A stretch of DNA of 64,000 bases from Methanolinea sp. (lineage in GTDB: Archaea > Halobacteriota > Methanomicrobia > Methanomicrobiales > Methanospirillaceae). A program made the position numbers and the translations under genes. The notes under the pieces were generated by a model. The model did no database searches and was not told the DNA's origin. It saw only the letters and a program-made list of their open reading frames with translations. The stretch is from positions 1 to 64,000 of the forward strand of contig JARYMB010000007.1 of the NCBI GenBank assembly GCA_029907345.1, given 5' to 3'. Of the stretch, positions 1 to 9,189 are shown piece by piece. Each line of letters starts with the position of its first letter. The first letter of the stretch is position 1.

Positions 1-442
1 ACGTGATGATGATCGTGAACAAGGCTGTTGACCAGGTTCGGCGTTTCGAACAGAAAATCTGAATGATAGGCAGAGGGACTCCTTAAGTTCATTGAAAACA
101 ATGAACCTGAAAACCGTGAGAGCATATCACCTGAAATTGAATTTTCAGGAATTTTATCGGATGGATGATCCGATTCTTGCAAGAGACTTCTTCAGGAAAT
201 GGTATTTCTGGGCAACTCACTCGAAACTGAATCCCATGATCGAGGCCGCGAAAACCATGAAACGTCATCTGGATGGTATTATTCACTATTTCGAGAATGG
301 GGCCACAAATGGCTTTCTTGAGGCCATCAATGGAACCATTCAGTCTTTAAAACGATCTGCAAGAGGTTACCGGAACCCGGACAATTTCATTGCAATGATT
401 TATCTCAGGTGTGGAAAACTTGAATTCAACTTACCCACTTAA
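1..442 (+). pseudogene. ISL3-like transposase, decayed 3' part
   Basis: Positions 3-62 (frame 3) encode a peptide ending VRRFEQK, as in the middle of DDE_Tnp_ISL3 transposases. The frame then stops. Positions 92-442 (frame 2) encode the C-terminal part, with NLKTVRAYHLKLNFQEFY, the Asn/Gly/Glu segment (NGFLEAINGTIQ) and the final KRSARGYRNPDNF block typical of ISL3 C-termini. A frameshift plus probable loss of sequence between 62 and 92 separates the two parts, so the copy should be inactive. The upstream portion lies beyond the window edge. Confidence 0.8.
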
Positions 443-456
443 AATGACGAAGAGGG
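1..456 (+). mobile_element. right end of an ISL3-like insertion sequence
   Basis: Only the transposase 3' half and the right terminus lie in the window; the left end is outside. The terminus at about 427-456 is identical over about 30 nt (reverse complement) to the left end of the small element at 14774-14997, so these belong to one IS/MITE family. The transposase stop codon lies inside the terminal inverted repeat. ISL3-family assignment comes from transposase sequence and from the 8-bp target duplication of the related short copy. Confidence 0.75.
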
Positions 457-976
457 TAATCCGCTGGGGTTTCCTTGTTAGAGGTTTTCAGAAGATGTGC
501 AAGGTCGGTTTTTCCCCCAGGAACTCTTGTATTTTGCCGATTTTTTCTTTAATGGCTCTTTTGTCTCATCTTCTGATTTTCATTCTTTTCAATATCTGCA
601 GTCCCCATAACTGAATATAAACCATATAATGCTATATTATAAGTCGTATTTCTTTTCTGACTTGTCATCACCTCCAAATCCAGGTTTCCCTCTCCCACGA
701 AAAAAATCAAGAAGTCAAAATAGAATTGATCCCAAGAAAGATTTATGATCAATTAACAGGATATAATGACCCATTTTGTTAAAATAACAAATATAAATTT
801 ATATATCATTCTTTAAATGCTAGCGTTTTTTCCACTAGAAAATGTATTTATTCCCATCTGTATTTCCTTTCCCTCGCTACTCTCTTATGGAATGAACGAG
901 AATAGTCTCATCAAGCACGCTGCCCTGTGCTGGAATATTCGGTTCAGGGATCAGTCATACACAAGGAGAAAGCCAC
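457..976. other. A+T-rich intergenic region with a possible gene remnant
   Basis: No convincing intact gene. On the minus strand, 668-549 could encode a 39-residue peptide preceded by a GGAGGTG sequence that lies too close to its ATG. A further coding-like stretch in other frames runs toward the IS end at 456. This could be a small gene cut by the insertion, but the family is not recognised. The last 80 bp hold the promoter region of the kinase gene at 977. Confidence 0.4.
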
Positions 977-1993
977 GTGGAACAGGAAATCACCATCCCG
1001 GAGGAATGGAAAGAGATACTCCGTTTTCTCGGCGAGCGCAGGAGTGGGATGGTATACGTGGTCGGCGCGGCGGACAGGGGAAAGACAACGTTTTGTCGCT
1101 GGCTGACTTCCGGCCTGGCCAAAACCGCCACCACCGGATTTCTTGACTGCGATATCGGGCAGTCCACGCTCGGTCCTCCTGCCACAGTCGGACTGGCAAT
1201 TTATTCGGGGAGCACAGAAGCCCCAAAATCTATGTACTTCAGGTTTGTCGGGGCAGTCACACCGAGCGGTCACATGGTCCAGGAACTGGTGGGGGCACTC
1301 CGTCTCAAAGAAAAGGCAAGGGAGGAAGGGGCGATATACCTCGTGGCAGATTCACCGGGATGGGTTGTTGAGCCTGCCGCCCAGGAGTTCCATGTCAGGA
1401 TGATAGACCTGCTCCAACCGGACATCATCGTTGGATTCGAGAAGGGACCCGAGCTCGAAGGAATCCTCGTGAATTTCCGCCGCCACCCGCGCATCAGCAT
1501 ATTCGAGTGTGCAACACCCGCGCAGGTCGTGGAGAGAAAGAGAGACTGGAGGCGGATCTACCGATTCCAGCGTTTCTCAGAGTACTTTTCGCATGCAGTA
1601 CCCCATGCCAGGTTCCTGTCGGGCCTTGGCATTCACGGCAGGATACCAGAGTCATTTTGCGAGGACGAATGGCACGATCTCCTCATTGCCCTCTGCGACC
1701 CGGAGATGATGGTCGTTGCACTGGGACTCGTCGACCGCCTTGATCTCGTGACCGGAACCCTCTCGTTCCGGGCACCCCCCCACGATGCCCACAAGGTGGC
1801 GTCCATCCACGTGGGCTCGCTCCAGGTCGATCTCTCTAATCCGCCGGGAAGGATTCAACAGGGTACCCGGCAGATCTCATGGCAGCAATCAACCCTTTCC
1901 GATGAGGAAGGCCCCTCACTTCCAGTTCGAGCGTCACCCTCATCTGGTGCACGGGCAGGCCGGGGACACTCCTCTCCTGGAAGATCTGGCTGA
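977..1993 (+). CDS. Clp1/Grc3-type polynucleotide 5'-hydroxyl kinase
   Basis: Predicted to phosphorylate 5'-OH ends of RNA (tRNA or rRNA processing, or RNA repair) using ATP or GTP, as in archaeal Clp1. A P-loop GAADRGKTT lies at residues 30-38 (Lys36). It is followed by the Clp1-family segment DCDIGQST at 57-64 and a DSPGW segment near 127. The start is GTG with an AAGGAG ribosome-binding site at 963-968. The last 52 codons run antisense through the end of ilvA and look Ser/Arg/Gly-rich rather than conserved, so the natural stop may have been lost or a frameshift may be present near 1830. Kinase identity is confident; the C-terminus is not. Confidence 0.8.
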   Translation: MEQEITIPEEWKEILRFLGERRSGMVYVVGAADRGKTTFCRWLTSGLAKTATTGFLDCDIGQSTLGPPATVGLAIYSGSTEAPKSMYFRFVGAVTPSGHMVQELVGALRLKEKAREEGAIYLVADSPGWVVEPAAQEFHVRMIDLLQPDIIVGFEKGPELEGILVNFRRHPRISIFECATPAQVVERKRDWRRIYRFQRFSEYFSHAVPHARFLSGLGIHGRIPESFCEDEWHDLLIALCDPEMMVVALGLVDRLDLVTGTLSFRAPPHDAHKVASIHVGSLQVDLSNPPGRIQQGTRQISWQQSTLSDEEGPSLPVRASPSSGARAGRGHSSPGRSG

Positions 1994-3053
1994 CCACGGC
2001 ACCCTGTTTGGCGATAATATCGAGGAGAGCGGGAAGCGAGCCCCGCCCCTCCTCGAGCACGACACGAATCTGGACCATTCGTCCCCCTGTGTATAGCCCC
2101 TTCTTAAGGACCCTTTCCAGGAGAAAGGCGTCCATGTTTCCACCGCTGATAACGACAGCGACCTTCTCACCCCGGCTCACCCTGATGCCGCCGGAAAGGA
2201 GGGCTGCAAGGGGAGCGGCGCCTGCACCCTCAGCGAGGACTTTTTTCCGCTCGAGGAGCGCGAGGACTGCATTTACAATGGCACCCTCGTCAACGAGAAC
2301 GATCTCATCGACAAGATCCCGGATGACCGGGAAGGAAAGATTCCCCGTCTTCTTGACCCGAATTCCGTCGGCGATTGTCGGGCGGTCTTCAACGGTAACG
2401 GGGTGCCCGGCCCTGATTGCCTCTCTCGCAGACGGGCAGGCCTCTGCCTGAACACCCAGAACGCGAATTTTTCGCCGTGATGCAGTCAGGGCGGTTGCGA
2501 TACCTGCGATCAGTCCGCCACCCCCGATAGGCACAACCACACACTGAACGTCAGGAAGATCGGAAAGGATCTCAAGACCAATCGTGCCCTGCCCGGCAAT
2601 GACCGCCGGATCATCGTACGGGTGGATGAAAGTGAGACCATGTTCCATGGCGGTCTGTTGGGCAAACCCGATACTCTCTTCGAGACTCTCCCCTGCAAGG
2701 ATAACCCTTGCCCCGTACCCTATCGTCGCCTCCTGCTTTGCAAGCGAGACCCACGTAGGCATGACGATGGTTGCCGGGATTCCTGCCATGGAAGCTGCGA
2801 CAGCGACTCCCTGGGCGTGGTTGCCTGCAGAGGCGGCAATTACTCCCCCGGGGCCGATCTCCTCCCTGTGTGAAAGGATGCGGTATGTTGCACCCCTGAC
2901 CTTGAAGGATCCTGCCTTCTGCATGCATTCGAGTTTCAGGTAAACTTCAGCACCTGTTATTGCGGAAAAGGTTGGTGAATGGACGAGAGGTGTCCGTATC
3001 ACTTTTCCCTTGAGGATTACTGCTGCAGCCTGAATGTCGGTGAGAGTGACCAT
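1836..3053 (-). CDS. ilvA: threonine ammonia-lyase with C-terminal ACT domain
   Basis: PLP enzyme deaminating L-threonine to 2-oxobutanoate for isoleucine synthesis. The PLP lysine is Lys51 in GSFKVRGA. The substrate loop SAGNHAQG follows, and the glycine-rich phosphate-binding loop is GGGGL near residue 180. From about residue 327 the protein carries an ACT-like regulatory domain. At 405 aa it matches the IlvA/TdcB short form rather than the two-ACT biosynthetic form. Because Methanomicrobiales often make 2-oxobutanoate by citramalate, this enzyme could be catabolic. The 3' end overlaps the convergent kinase gene by 158 bp. Confidence 0.92.
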   Translation of the reverse strand: MVTLTDIQAAAVILKGKVIRTPLVHSPTFSAITGAEVYLKLECMQKAGSFKVRGATYRILSHREEIGPGGVIAASAGNHAQGVAVAASMAGIPATIVMPTWVSLAKQEATIGYGARVILAGESLEESIGFAQQTAMEHGLTFIHPYDDPAVIAGQGTIGLEILSDLPDVQCVVVPIGGGGLIAGIATALTASRRKIRVLGVQAEACPSAREAIRAGHPVTVEDRPTIADGIRVKKTGNLSFPVIRDLVDEIVLVDEGAIVNAVLALLERKKVLAEGAGAAPLAALLSGGIRVSRGEKVAVVISGGNMDAFLLERVLKKGLYTGGRMVQIRVVLEEGRGSLPALLDIIAKQGAVVSQIFQERSVPGLPVHQMRVTLELEVRGLPHRKGLIAAMRSAGYPVESFPAD

Positions 3054-3222
3054 GGGGCAATCTCAGCAGGAAGAGCATTTAACTTTTCAGGGCAGGGTGT
3101 AGTTTCGGGAAGGTACTTCCTTTCCGGCCCGAAGGAAAAATCCCCGGGAGTGGCACGCCTGAAGCGATGCCTGCACGCAATTTAAGGTCTCCGGACGAGA
3201 GACATTAGGCAGCTGAAGAACC

Positions 3223-4146
3223 ATGCTGTACGTTGTTACCGGTGGGACGGGTTTCATTGGTTCGCACATTGTCGAGGCCCTCTCTCTTGCAGGCCATGAA
3301 CTGGTTATCATAGACGACCTCTCGTCAGGCAGGATTGAGAATATAGGCAGCGTCTCTTCCAACCCGAGGGTCAGGTTCGTGCAGGGGACGGTTCTCGATC
3401 TCGGGCTCCTCCTGGAAGAATTCCAGGGGGCAGACGGCGTCTTTCACCAGGCGGCGTTTGTCTCGGTACCTGGTTCCATCAGACACCCGCTGCAGAGCCA
3501 CGAAGTCACACTGACCGGGACACTCAACGTCCTCCTGGCTGCACGGGATACGGGTGTGAAAAAGGTTGTACACGCATCGTCTGCGGCAGTATATGGAAAC
3601 CTGCCCGGGATCCCCAAGAAGGAGGACATGCCGATCGAACCCCTATCTCCCTATGCCGTTGCAAAATATGCGGGTGAGCAGTACTGCAGGGTCGTTGGAC
3701 TTCTCTATGGACTCTCCACGGTCTCTCTCCGGTACTTCAATGTGTACGGGGCACGCCAGGACCCGGCATCGGACTATGCCGCTGTCATTCCTCGTTTCAT
3801 CGCGAATATACGGAATGGAAAGCCTCCTGTCATCTTTGGAGACGGGACCCAGACCCGGGACTTCGTATACGTCAAGGACGTTGCAAGGGCAAATATCCTG
3901 GCAATGGAGAGTGGTGCAGAGGGGGTCTATAACATCGGGTCCGGCAAGGAGACGAGTATCAACGAACTCGCAACCATCCTCATGCGCATCCTGGGATTCA
4001 GAAGCAAACCCGTCTATGCCGAGGAGCGACCGGGGGAAGTCAGGCATTCTGTCGCTGATATTTCGCGGGCGCGCACGCTCCTCGGTTGGGAACCTGCATT
4101 CAGCCTCGAAGCGGGCCTTTCTGACACCCTGGCATCAATGGAATGA
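3223..4146 (+). CDS. NAD-dependent nucleotide-sugar epimerase/dehydratase (GalE-like)
   Basis: Extended short-chain dehydrogenase. The Rossmann motif GGTGFIGSH lies at residues 7-15, the catalytic Ser at 119/120 in HASSAAVYG, and the YxxxK pair is Tyr144/Lys148. The substrate is probably a UDP-sugar (UDP-glucose/UDP-N-acetylglucosamine 4-epimerase type) used for surface glycans; exact specificity cannot be read. Length (307 aa) is typical for archaeal GalE-like proteins. A TATA-like ATTTAA sequence sits at about 3180-3185. WecB at 7185-8261 is a second nucleotide-sugar enzyme nearby, consistent with a cell-envelope role. Confidence 0.88.
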   Translation: MLYVVTGGTGFIGSHIVEALSLAGHELVIIDDLSSGRIENIGSVSSNPRVRFVQGTVLDLGLLLEEFQGADGVFHQAAFVSVPGSIRHPLQSHEVTLTGTLNVLLAARDTGVKKVVHASSAAVYGNLPGIPKKEDMPIEPLSPYAVAKYAGEQYCRVVGLLYGLSTVSLRYFNVYGARQDPASDYAAVIPRFIANIRNGKPPVIFGDGTQTRDFVYVKDVARANILAMESGAEGVYNIGSGKETSINELATILMRILGFRSKPVYAEERPGEVRHSVADISRARTLLGWEPAFSLEAGLSDTLASME

Positions 4147-4212
4147 TATGGTATCCCGGGAGTCAGGGGGTTACACAACCCTTATGCATATCCCGGCACT
4201 AAAGGTCGGAAC

Positions 4213-5871
4213 ATGAATGCCTGCATTGCCGTCATCCTCGTTGCACTGGTGCTTGTAACGCTGGGTTGCACCACGACAAGGGAATCCGTGGAATCCTCCG
4301 ATACTCCCATGAACAGAACTCTGGAACAGGCCGTCGGCGCCATCAACGCAGAACTCGTATCTGTCCGCACAGTGAATCTCGCCAGTGCAGAACGCCTCTC
4401 TCCGGTTGGGCTGAGTGGAAAGGAGGCGGAATCGGTCCTCTCAGAAAAACTCATCTCCCTGCCATGGGCCATCTCCTCCGTCACCATCTCATCTGATGGG
4501 ATAATTGCCGCGGCCGTCCCGGCAACATTCCGGGATATAGTCGGCAGGGATGTCAATTACCAGGATGCTGTCAGGGATGCGCTTGAAACGAAGGCCCCGC
4601 GGGTGAGTGGAGTTTTCATGATGGAGGAAGGCTTTGCAGGCATCTCCCAGAGTGCTCCCGTTTTTTCTCCAGCCGGGATTTACGTTGGGTATACCGATGT
4701 GACCTATCGCCCGGAGACACTGATCGGAAGGGCAGTGGAACCGGTCATCGCAGGGAGCCCCTATGATATATGGGTGGTCCAGAAAGACGGGAGGGTGATA
4801 TATGATACAACGCAGGAGGAGATCGGGAGAAACCTCTTTTCCGATCCGGCGTACCAGTCCCCGGAACTTCAGGTATTCTTCTCTCGGGTTGTGTCCGAGC
4901 CGGAAGGCAGGGGGGTTTACCGTTTCTGGGACAGGAACTGGGACCGTGTCATTACAAAGGAAGCAGTATGGGCAACGGCGGGAATCGACGGGGCGGAATG
5001 GCGTGTTGTCCTGACAACATCAGGGGAAGAAGCAGTGCCGGCCGGTGGAAAGCCATTGACTAATGCTACGTTCCCGAACATGTCAGGTCTCGATGCATTT
5101 GTCCGGGACGCCGCCTCGTTTGCCCGGGAGGCAGGCAAAGATGGAGCCCTTCGGGAGTTCAATGACCAGAAGGGACGTTTTTGCGAGGGTGAACGGTACA
5201 TATTTTCATACGATATGAACGGGACTGTCCTTGCCCTCCCCTACCAGCAGGGACTTGTCGGGGAAAATCGCATCGATGTCCGGGATGCTAACGGGGTTGA
5301 ATATATCCGTGCCATGGTTACCCTCGCGTCCCGGGGAGGCGGGCACACCTATTACGTGTATCCCAATCCCTCCGCGGGATTTTCCGAGCAGTTGAAATTA
5401 TCCTCTGTCCTTCCCGTGGACAATGAATGGTTCGTGGGTTCTGGAGAATACCTGCCCCAGGTCGACGCGGGTTTCAGCCAGAAGGAGCGGGACCAGCTCG
5501 TGCAGAGGGTGAAGAAGGCCCGGGACTTTGCGCAGCAACAGGGAAAGGAGGCAGCTCTTGCCGCCTTCAATGACCTTTACGGTCCATGGGCAGATGGAGC
5601 AGGATATATCTTTGCATACGGTTTGAACGGAACAACCCTTGCTCTTCCGAACCAGCCCGAATTAATTGGGACAAACAGGCTTGGATTTTTAGACCATTAC
5701 GGTATTGCCGCAGTCGGATGGGAATGTGACGTTGCAGCAGGAGGCGGCGGTTTCGTGTACGTGGTATACCAGAATCCCGAAACAGGGAACGAAGCTCTCA
5801 AGCTCTGTTACGTGCTTCCCGTAGACAGGGAATGGTTCGTGGGATCCGGGATCTATTCAACCTCTGTCTGA
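4213..5871 (+). CDS. lipoprotein with tandem Cache sensor domains
   Basis: The N-terminal signal ends in the lipobox-like LVTLGC with Cys19, so the protein is probably lipid-anchored outside the cell. A first sensor-like region (about 40-275) is followed by two similar single-Cache repeats at about 290-415 and 425-550. Each has an FN(D)..G helix segment, YIF(S/A)YxxNGT, ALPxQ and a closing EWFVGSG motif. Cache domains bind small extracellular ligands, but no kinase, methyl-accepting or transmembrane output domain follows, so this may be a ligand-binding or scavenging lipoprotein. Start chosen from AAGGTC just upstream of the ATG. Convergent with the next gene. Confidence 0.85.
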   Translation: MNACIAVILVALVLVTLGCTTTRESVESSDTPMNRTLEQAVGAINAELVSVRTVNLASAERLSPVGLSGKEAESVLSEKLISLPWAISSVTISSDGIIAAAVPATFRDIVGRDVNYQDAVRDALETKAPRVSGVFMMEEGFAGISQSAPVFSPAGIYVGYTDVTYRPETLIGRAVEPVIAGSPYDIWVVQKDGRVIYDTTQEEIGRNLFSDPAYQSPELQVFFSRVVSEPEGRGVYRFWDRNWDRVITKEAVWATAGIDGAEWRVVLTTSGEEAVPAGGKPLTNATFPNMSGLDAFVRDAASFAREAGKDGALREFNDQKGRFCEGERYIFSYDMNGTVLALPYQQGLVGENRIDVRDANGVEYIRAMVTLASRGGGHTYYVYPNPSAGFSEQLKLSSVLPVDNEWFVGSGEYLPQVDAGFSQKERDQLVQRVKKARDFAQQQGKEAALAAFNDLYGPWADGAGYIFAYGLNGTTLALPNQPELIGTNRLGFLDHYGIAAVGWECDVAAGGGGFVYVVYQNPETGNEALKLCYVLPVDREWFVGSGIYSTSV

Positions 5872-5930
5872 CTGGAGGTTCTAAAATTATCTTTGGGAGT
5901 TGTCAAAAAAGAGGGATGCCCATCCAGCGC

Positions 5931-5956
5931 ATGACCCGGGGACAATTCCGGGTCAT
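5931..5956. terminator. bidirectional hairpin between convergent genes
   Basis: A 9-bp inverted repeat, ATGACCCGG/CCGGGTCAT, has an 8-nt loop and is followed on plus by TTTCCTTTTT. It lies between the Cache lipoprotein gene and the convergent surface-protein gene, whose stop codon is inside the right arm. Confidence 0.55.
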
Positions 5957-7131
5957 TTCCTTTTTACTATCCCAAAGGCCATCAGGGTTATCACGATTGC
6001 AAATAGGGCTGCTGCGGGGAAGATGCCGGCCTTCGGTGTGGGAGATGCTGCCGCAGTGATTTGACTCGCCGTTACCGTGGTTACTGTGGCAGTCATGGTT
6101 GTCTCTGTTGCAATATTCTGTGTCTTGACGATGCCGATCGGCCGGACCAGGGCGTATATCCCTCCCTTACCGAGAGGTGCAGTGACGTGGTTCCCTGCAA
6201 CCACCGATGGCAGGAGGATCCAGGAATCACCGGAAAAGAAGGCTACAGCGGTATTATTTCCAGCCTCGGTTTTACCGGGGGAGAATAAAATCTCTCCCGG
6301 CGGAGAAAAGACTGTTTCGTAGGGTACAATGGCATAGGGACCGGTAATGACCTCCATCCCCTCGGGTGCACCCGACGAGGGGACCTTGACAATGCTGATC
6401 CGCATGCCCAAAGGCACGCTGACTTTCACGGCCTCATCGACAGACAAGAAGGAGACCGTTTCCTGGGACACTGATGGTCCGGGAGAGGATGTCTGACCCG
6501 GTGACAGGGGTGGCTCTCCTGACCCGACAGGGATAGTTTTGTAAAGAACCTGGGCTCCATCCACCAGGGCGGCCAGCGTGATCGTGCCGGAAGGCAGACC
6601 GTTGACCACGAACCCGATCTCGGAATCCACAGGGCCCTGTTTGACCCCAGTCACCTGGAACCGGGTGGTCATCGATCGCGCTGACGGAAGCGTCGTCCCG
6701 GAGAGGCGGAAATAGTCATATGTTCCGGCTGTAATATCGTAAGATTTCGTGGTGGTGAACCGGCCGTCGGTTGACTTGCCGGAGACACTCACGATAGTGT
6801 CCTCTTTTTTTACCTCAAGGCGGTTTTGCGACGTTCCCTCCAGTGTCGCAGTGATACTCCCCTGCTTCAGGGAGAAAGGCATTTCGAACTGGCTCATCTG
6901 GAACTGGAACTCGGTATTGGGAGAAACATCATACGTTGTTTCCACGAGGAGTGAGAATTGCGCTCCGTCCGGAAGGTTGGTGATTGTCACAAAGAGTGGA
7001 TGACCATTTGAGACGGTCTCAGGCCGCCCGGTAATGGTCACCGATACGGCCGGGATGATGAGAAGAGAGAGGAAGAGAAGAACAGCCAGAGTCCTCCTTT
7101 CATGCATTTCACTTATAACAGGTATTTCCAT
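5953..7131 (-). CDS. secreted surface protein with C-terminal membrane anchor
   Basis: Not recognised as a named family. It has an N-terminal signal segment (RRTLAVLLFLSLLIIPAVSV), a roughly 320-residue beta-rich extracellular part, a Ser/Thr/Pro-rich stretch (ATETTMTATVTT...) likely to be glycosylated, and a C-terminal hydrophobic segment ending in KRK. That is the usual layout of a membrane-tethered archaeal surface protein. The start is uncertain: ATG at 7131 is used, ATG at 7107 also gives an intact signal peptide, and a TTG at 7155 is possible. It follows wecB after 53 bp and could be cotranscribed. Confidence 0.75.
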   Translation of the reverse strand: MEIPVISEMHERRTLAVLLFLSLLIIPAVSVTITGRPETVSNGHPLFVTITNLPDGAQFSLLVETTYDVSPNTEFQFQMSQFEMPFSLKQGSITATLEGTSQNRLEVKKEDTIVSVSGKSTDGRFTTTKSYDITAGTYDYFRLSGTTLPSARSMTTRFQVTGVKQGPVDSEIGFVVNGLPSGTITLAALVDGAQVLYKTIPVGSGEPPLSPGQTSSPGPSVSQETVSFLSVDEAVKVSVPLGMRISIVKVPSSGAPEGMEVITGPYAIVPYETVFSPPGEILFSPGKTEAGNNTAVAFFSGDSWILLPSVVAGNHVTAPLGKGGIYALVRPIGIVKTQNIATETTMTATVTTVTASQITAAASPTPKAGIFPAAALFAIVITLMAFGIVKRK

Positions 7132-7184
7132 AAAGGATTCTGGATTCCCTCCCAAGAAAAACTTTCCCGGTCTTTATTCCCCTT

Positions 7185-8261
7185 TCAGAACCTTTCCCGA
7201 AGTACTTCAAGGATCCGGTCGGCCGCATGCCCATCGCCGAATGGATTTTTCCAGTCCCCCCTCCTCCCGATCATTGCAAGGCCCTCCCTGACAATTCGTA
7301 ACGGATCGGTCCCTGCAAGCACGTTAGCCCCTGCATCTATGGTTTCAGGCCTCTCGGTGTTCTCCCTGAGGGTAACGCACGGTACTTTTAGAATGCAGGC
7401 CTCTTCCTGGACTCCTCCGGAATCGGTCAGGACCAGGCATGAAGAAGCCTCAAGACGGAGGAATTCGAGGTATCCAACAGGGGGAATGGTGAAGAGACCA
7501 TCGCTGTCAAGTGCAAACACATCCATCATCTTCCGCGTCCGGGGGTGAACCGGAAAGACAACGGGCAATCCTGTCTCATTGCCAAGGCTCTTTAAACCTT
7601 CCAGTATACCCCTCAGGTTCTCCTTTGCATCCACATTTTCTGCCCGGTGGGCCGTTGCAAGGATAAAATGACCTTCTTTTAATCCGGCAGTACCGGTTAC
7701 CCGGCCTGCTTTTCTCCTCGAAATGTCCAGGTTCTGGAACACGGCATCCACGATGGTATTTCCGGAAACGTGAATCTTTTCCGGGTCAATACCCTCGGAG
7801 AGAAGGTTCCGTTCTGCCATATCCGTGGGTGCAAAGAGGTACGTTGAAATGTGGTCGGTTACGACTCGGTTGATCTCTTCGGGCATTCTCCTATCGAACG
7901 ACCGTAACCCGGCCTCGATGTGGGCAACGGGAACATGGAGTTTTACCGCTGCCAGTGCCCCGGCAAGGACCGTATTTGTGTCTCCCTGCACAAGGACTGC
8001 GGAAGGAGTATTGGCATTGAGGATTCTCTCGACCCCCGCAAGGATTGTACCCGTCTGCCTGGCATGTGACCCTGATCCCGCATCCAGGGTATATTCAGGT
8101 TCCGGGAGCTGGAGTTCCTCGAAAAAGATCCGGTCCATCTCGTACGAGTAATGCTGGCCGGTATGGATGATGGAGTAAGGTACATTCTCCCTCTCGAAGA
8201 GGCGGATGAGAGGACTGCACTTGATGATCTCGGGGCGCGTGCCGAGGACGAAGGTGAACAT
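7185..8261 (-). CDS. wecB: UDP-N-acetylglucosamine 2-epimerase (non-hydrolysing)
   Basis: Interconverts UDP-GlcNAc and UDP-ManNAc for surface glycan or N-glycan synthesis. Family motifs are present: GTRPEIIK at the N-terminus, HTGQHYS, HIEAGLRSFDR, the UDP-binding TDSGGVQEEA, and RENTERPET. Length about 358 aa is standard. ATG at 8261 fits the family N-terminus better than a GTG three codons upstream. Followed by a surface-protein gene and preceded by a membrane hydrolase gene on the same strand. Confidence 0.93.
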   Translation of the reverse strand: MFTFVLGTRPEIIKCSPLIRLFERENVPYSIIHTGQHYSYEMDRIFFEELQLPEPEYTLDAGSGSHARQTGTILAGVERILNANTPSAVLVQGDTNTVLAGALAAVKLHVPVAHIEAGLRSFDRRMPEEINRVVTDHISTYLFAPTDMAERNLLSEGIDPEKIHVSGNTIVDAVFQNLDISRRKAGRVTGTAGLKEGHFILATAHRAENVDAKENLRGILEGLKSLGNETGLPVVFPVHPRTRKMMDVFALDSDGLFTIPPVGYLEFLRLEASSCLVLTDSGGVQEEACILKVPCVTLRENTERPETIDAGANVLAGTDPLRIVREGLAMIGRRGDWKNPFGDGHAADRILEVLRERF

Positions 8262-8349
8262 GTCTTGCACAGGGTATGTGATTCCGCGATTAATGAATCC
8301 GTTGGATCATCGCTCTCCCTCATGCTGGATGAAACGACAGGTTCCCCCC

Positions 8350-9060
8350 TCATTGCAGGTTTTTTAAATGCTTCTCTCCTCCCTGCATGAACCCTGCATA
8401 TTCCATTGCCAGGCAGATCGCCCCTCCAAGAAGGACGAATGCAACAATCAGGCTATCGGACCGGGAATCCCAGCCTGAGAGCGGACAGAACGATCCACCC
8501 AGGGCACAGATCACCAACCACAGTGCAGCAAAGCCAAGGATGAGTGACAGTCCTGCCACAAGTGGCGCCCGTGCACACCCGGCCCCGAGAAACCAGGCAC
8601 AAAGGAAGAGGACGGTGATTCTGATTCCTGCAAGCCATTCTGCAGGCTGAAGAACATCAGCGAGGATATACGGGATTATCTCTATCTCCTTTCCAGGAGG
8701 GAAAGGTCCCATGAATGGCCAGAACCAGGTTGCAGGTGACTGCCACATCGCATCGAGGATCTGGTGGAGGAGAAATCCCATGCTAAGTGCGATCAGTATC
8801 CCGGTGTTCCTGGTGGACCTTCGGAGGAATGCCCACAAAACAACCCCGATACCGAGGAGAAAAAGCCCCATCACGAGTGCATGCGAGTAAATCCTTCCGT
8901 ACCCAATAGTACCCGAGATTGCAAGTCCGAGTGGCTTGTCCACGAGGTCAGGGAGGATTGCGCCCAGCGTGCATGCGATGGTCATCCGCCTGTCCCCGGT
9001 GGAACGTGAGAGGAGTGTCCCAAGAAGGATGCCCGAGAGGAGATGGCACATCACATACAT
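8350..9060 (-). CDS. membrane-bound metal-dependent hydrolase-like protein (DUF457/YdjM-like)
   Basis: Polytopic membrane protein with about six hydrophobic segments. Conserved His and Asp residues (CHLLSG near the N-terminus, LPDLVDKP, a SHAL motif and HQILDAMW) match the pattern of membrane metal-dependent hydrolases of the YdjM/DUF457 group. Catalytic activity and substrate are unproven in that family. A TATA-like GATATATC on minus is centred near 9088, about 27 bp before the ATG at 9060, suggesting a leaderless transcript starting here. Confidence 0.7.
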   Translation of the reverse strand: MYVMCHLLSGILLGTLLSRSTGDRRMTIACTLGAILPDLVDKPLGLAISGTIGYGRIYSHALVMGLFLLGIGVVLWAFLRRSTRNTGILIALSMGFLLHQILDAMWQSPATWFWPFMGPFPPGKEIEIIPYILADVLQPAEWLAGIRITVLFLCAWFLGAGCARAPLVAGLSLILGFAALWLVICALGGSFCPLSGWDSRSDSLIVAFVLLGGAICLAMEYAGFMQGGEKHLKNLQ

Positions 9061-9189
9061 ATGCAGAATCTATGGGTGGCAGGGAGATATATCGGGCCGT
9101 GTCTTGAGATCTGGTGCCGGCTCATGTGAAGCGGATAAGAGTATGTATTTATGAACACCCTTGCATATTCCTGTAATGGAGATGCCATA

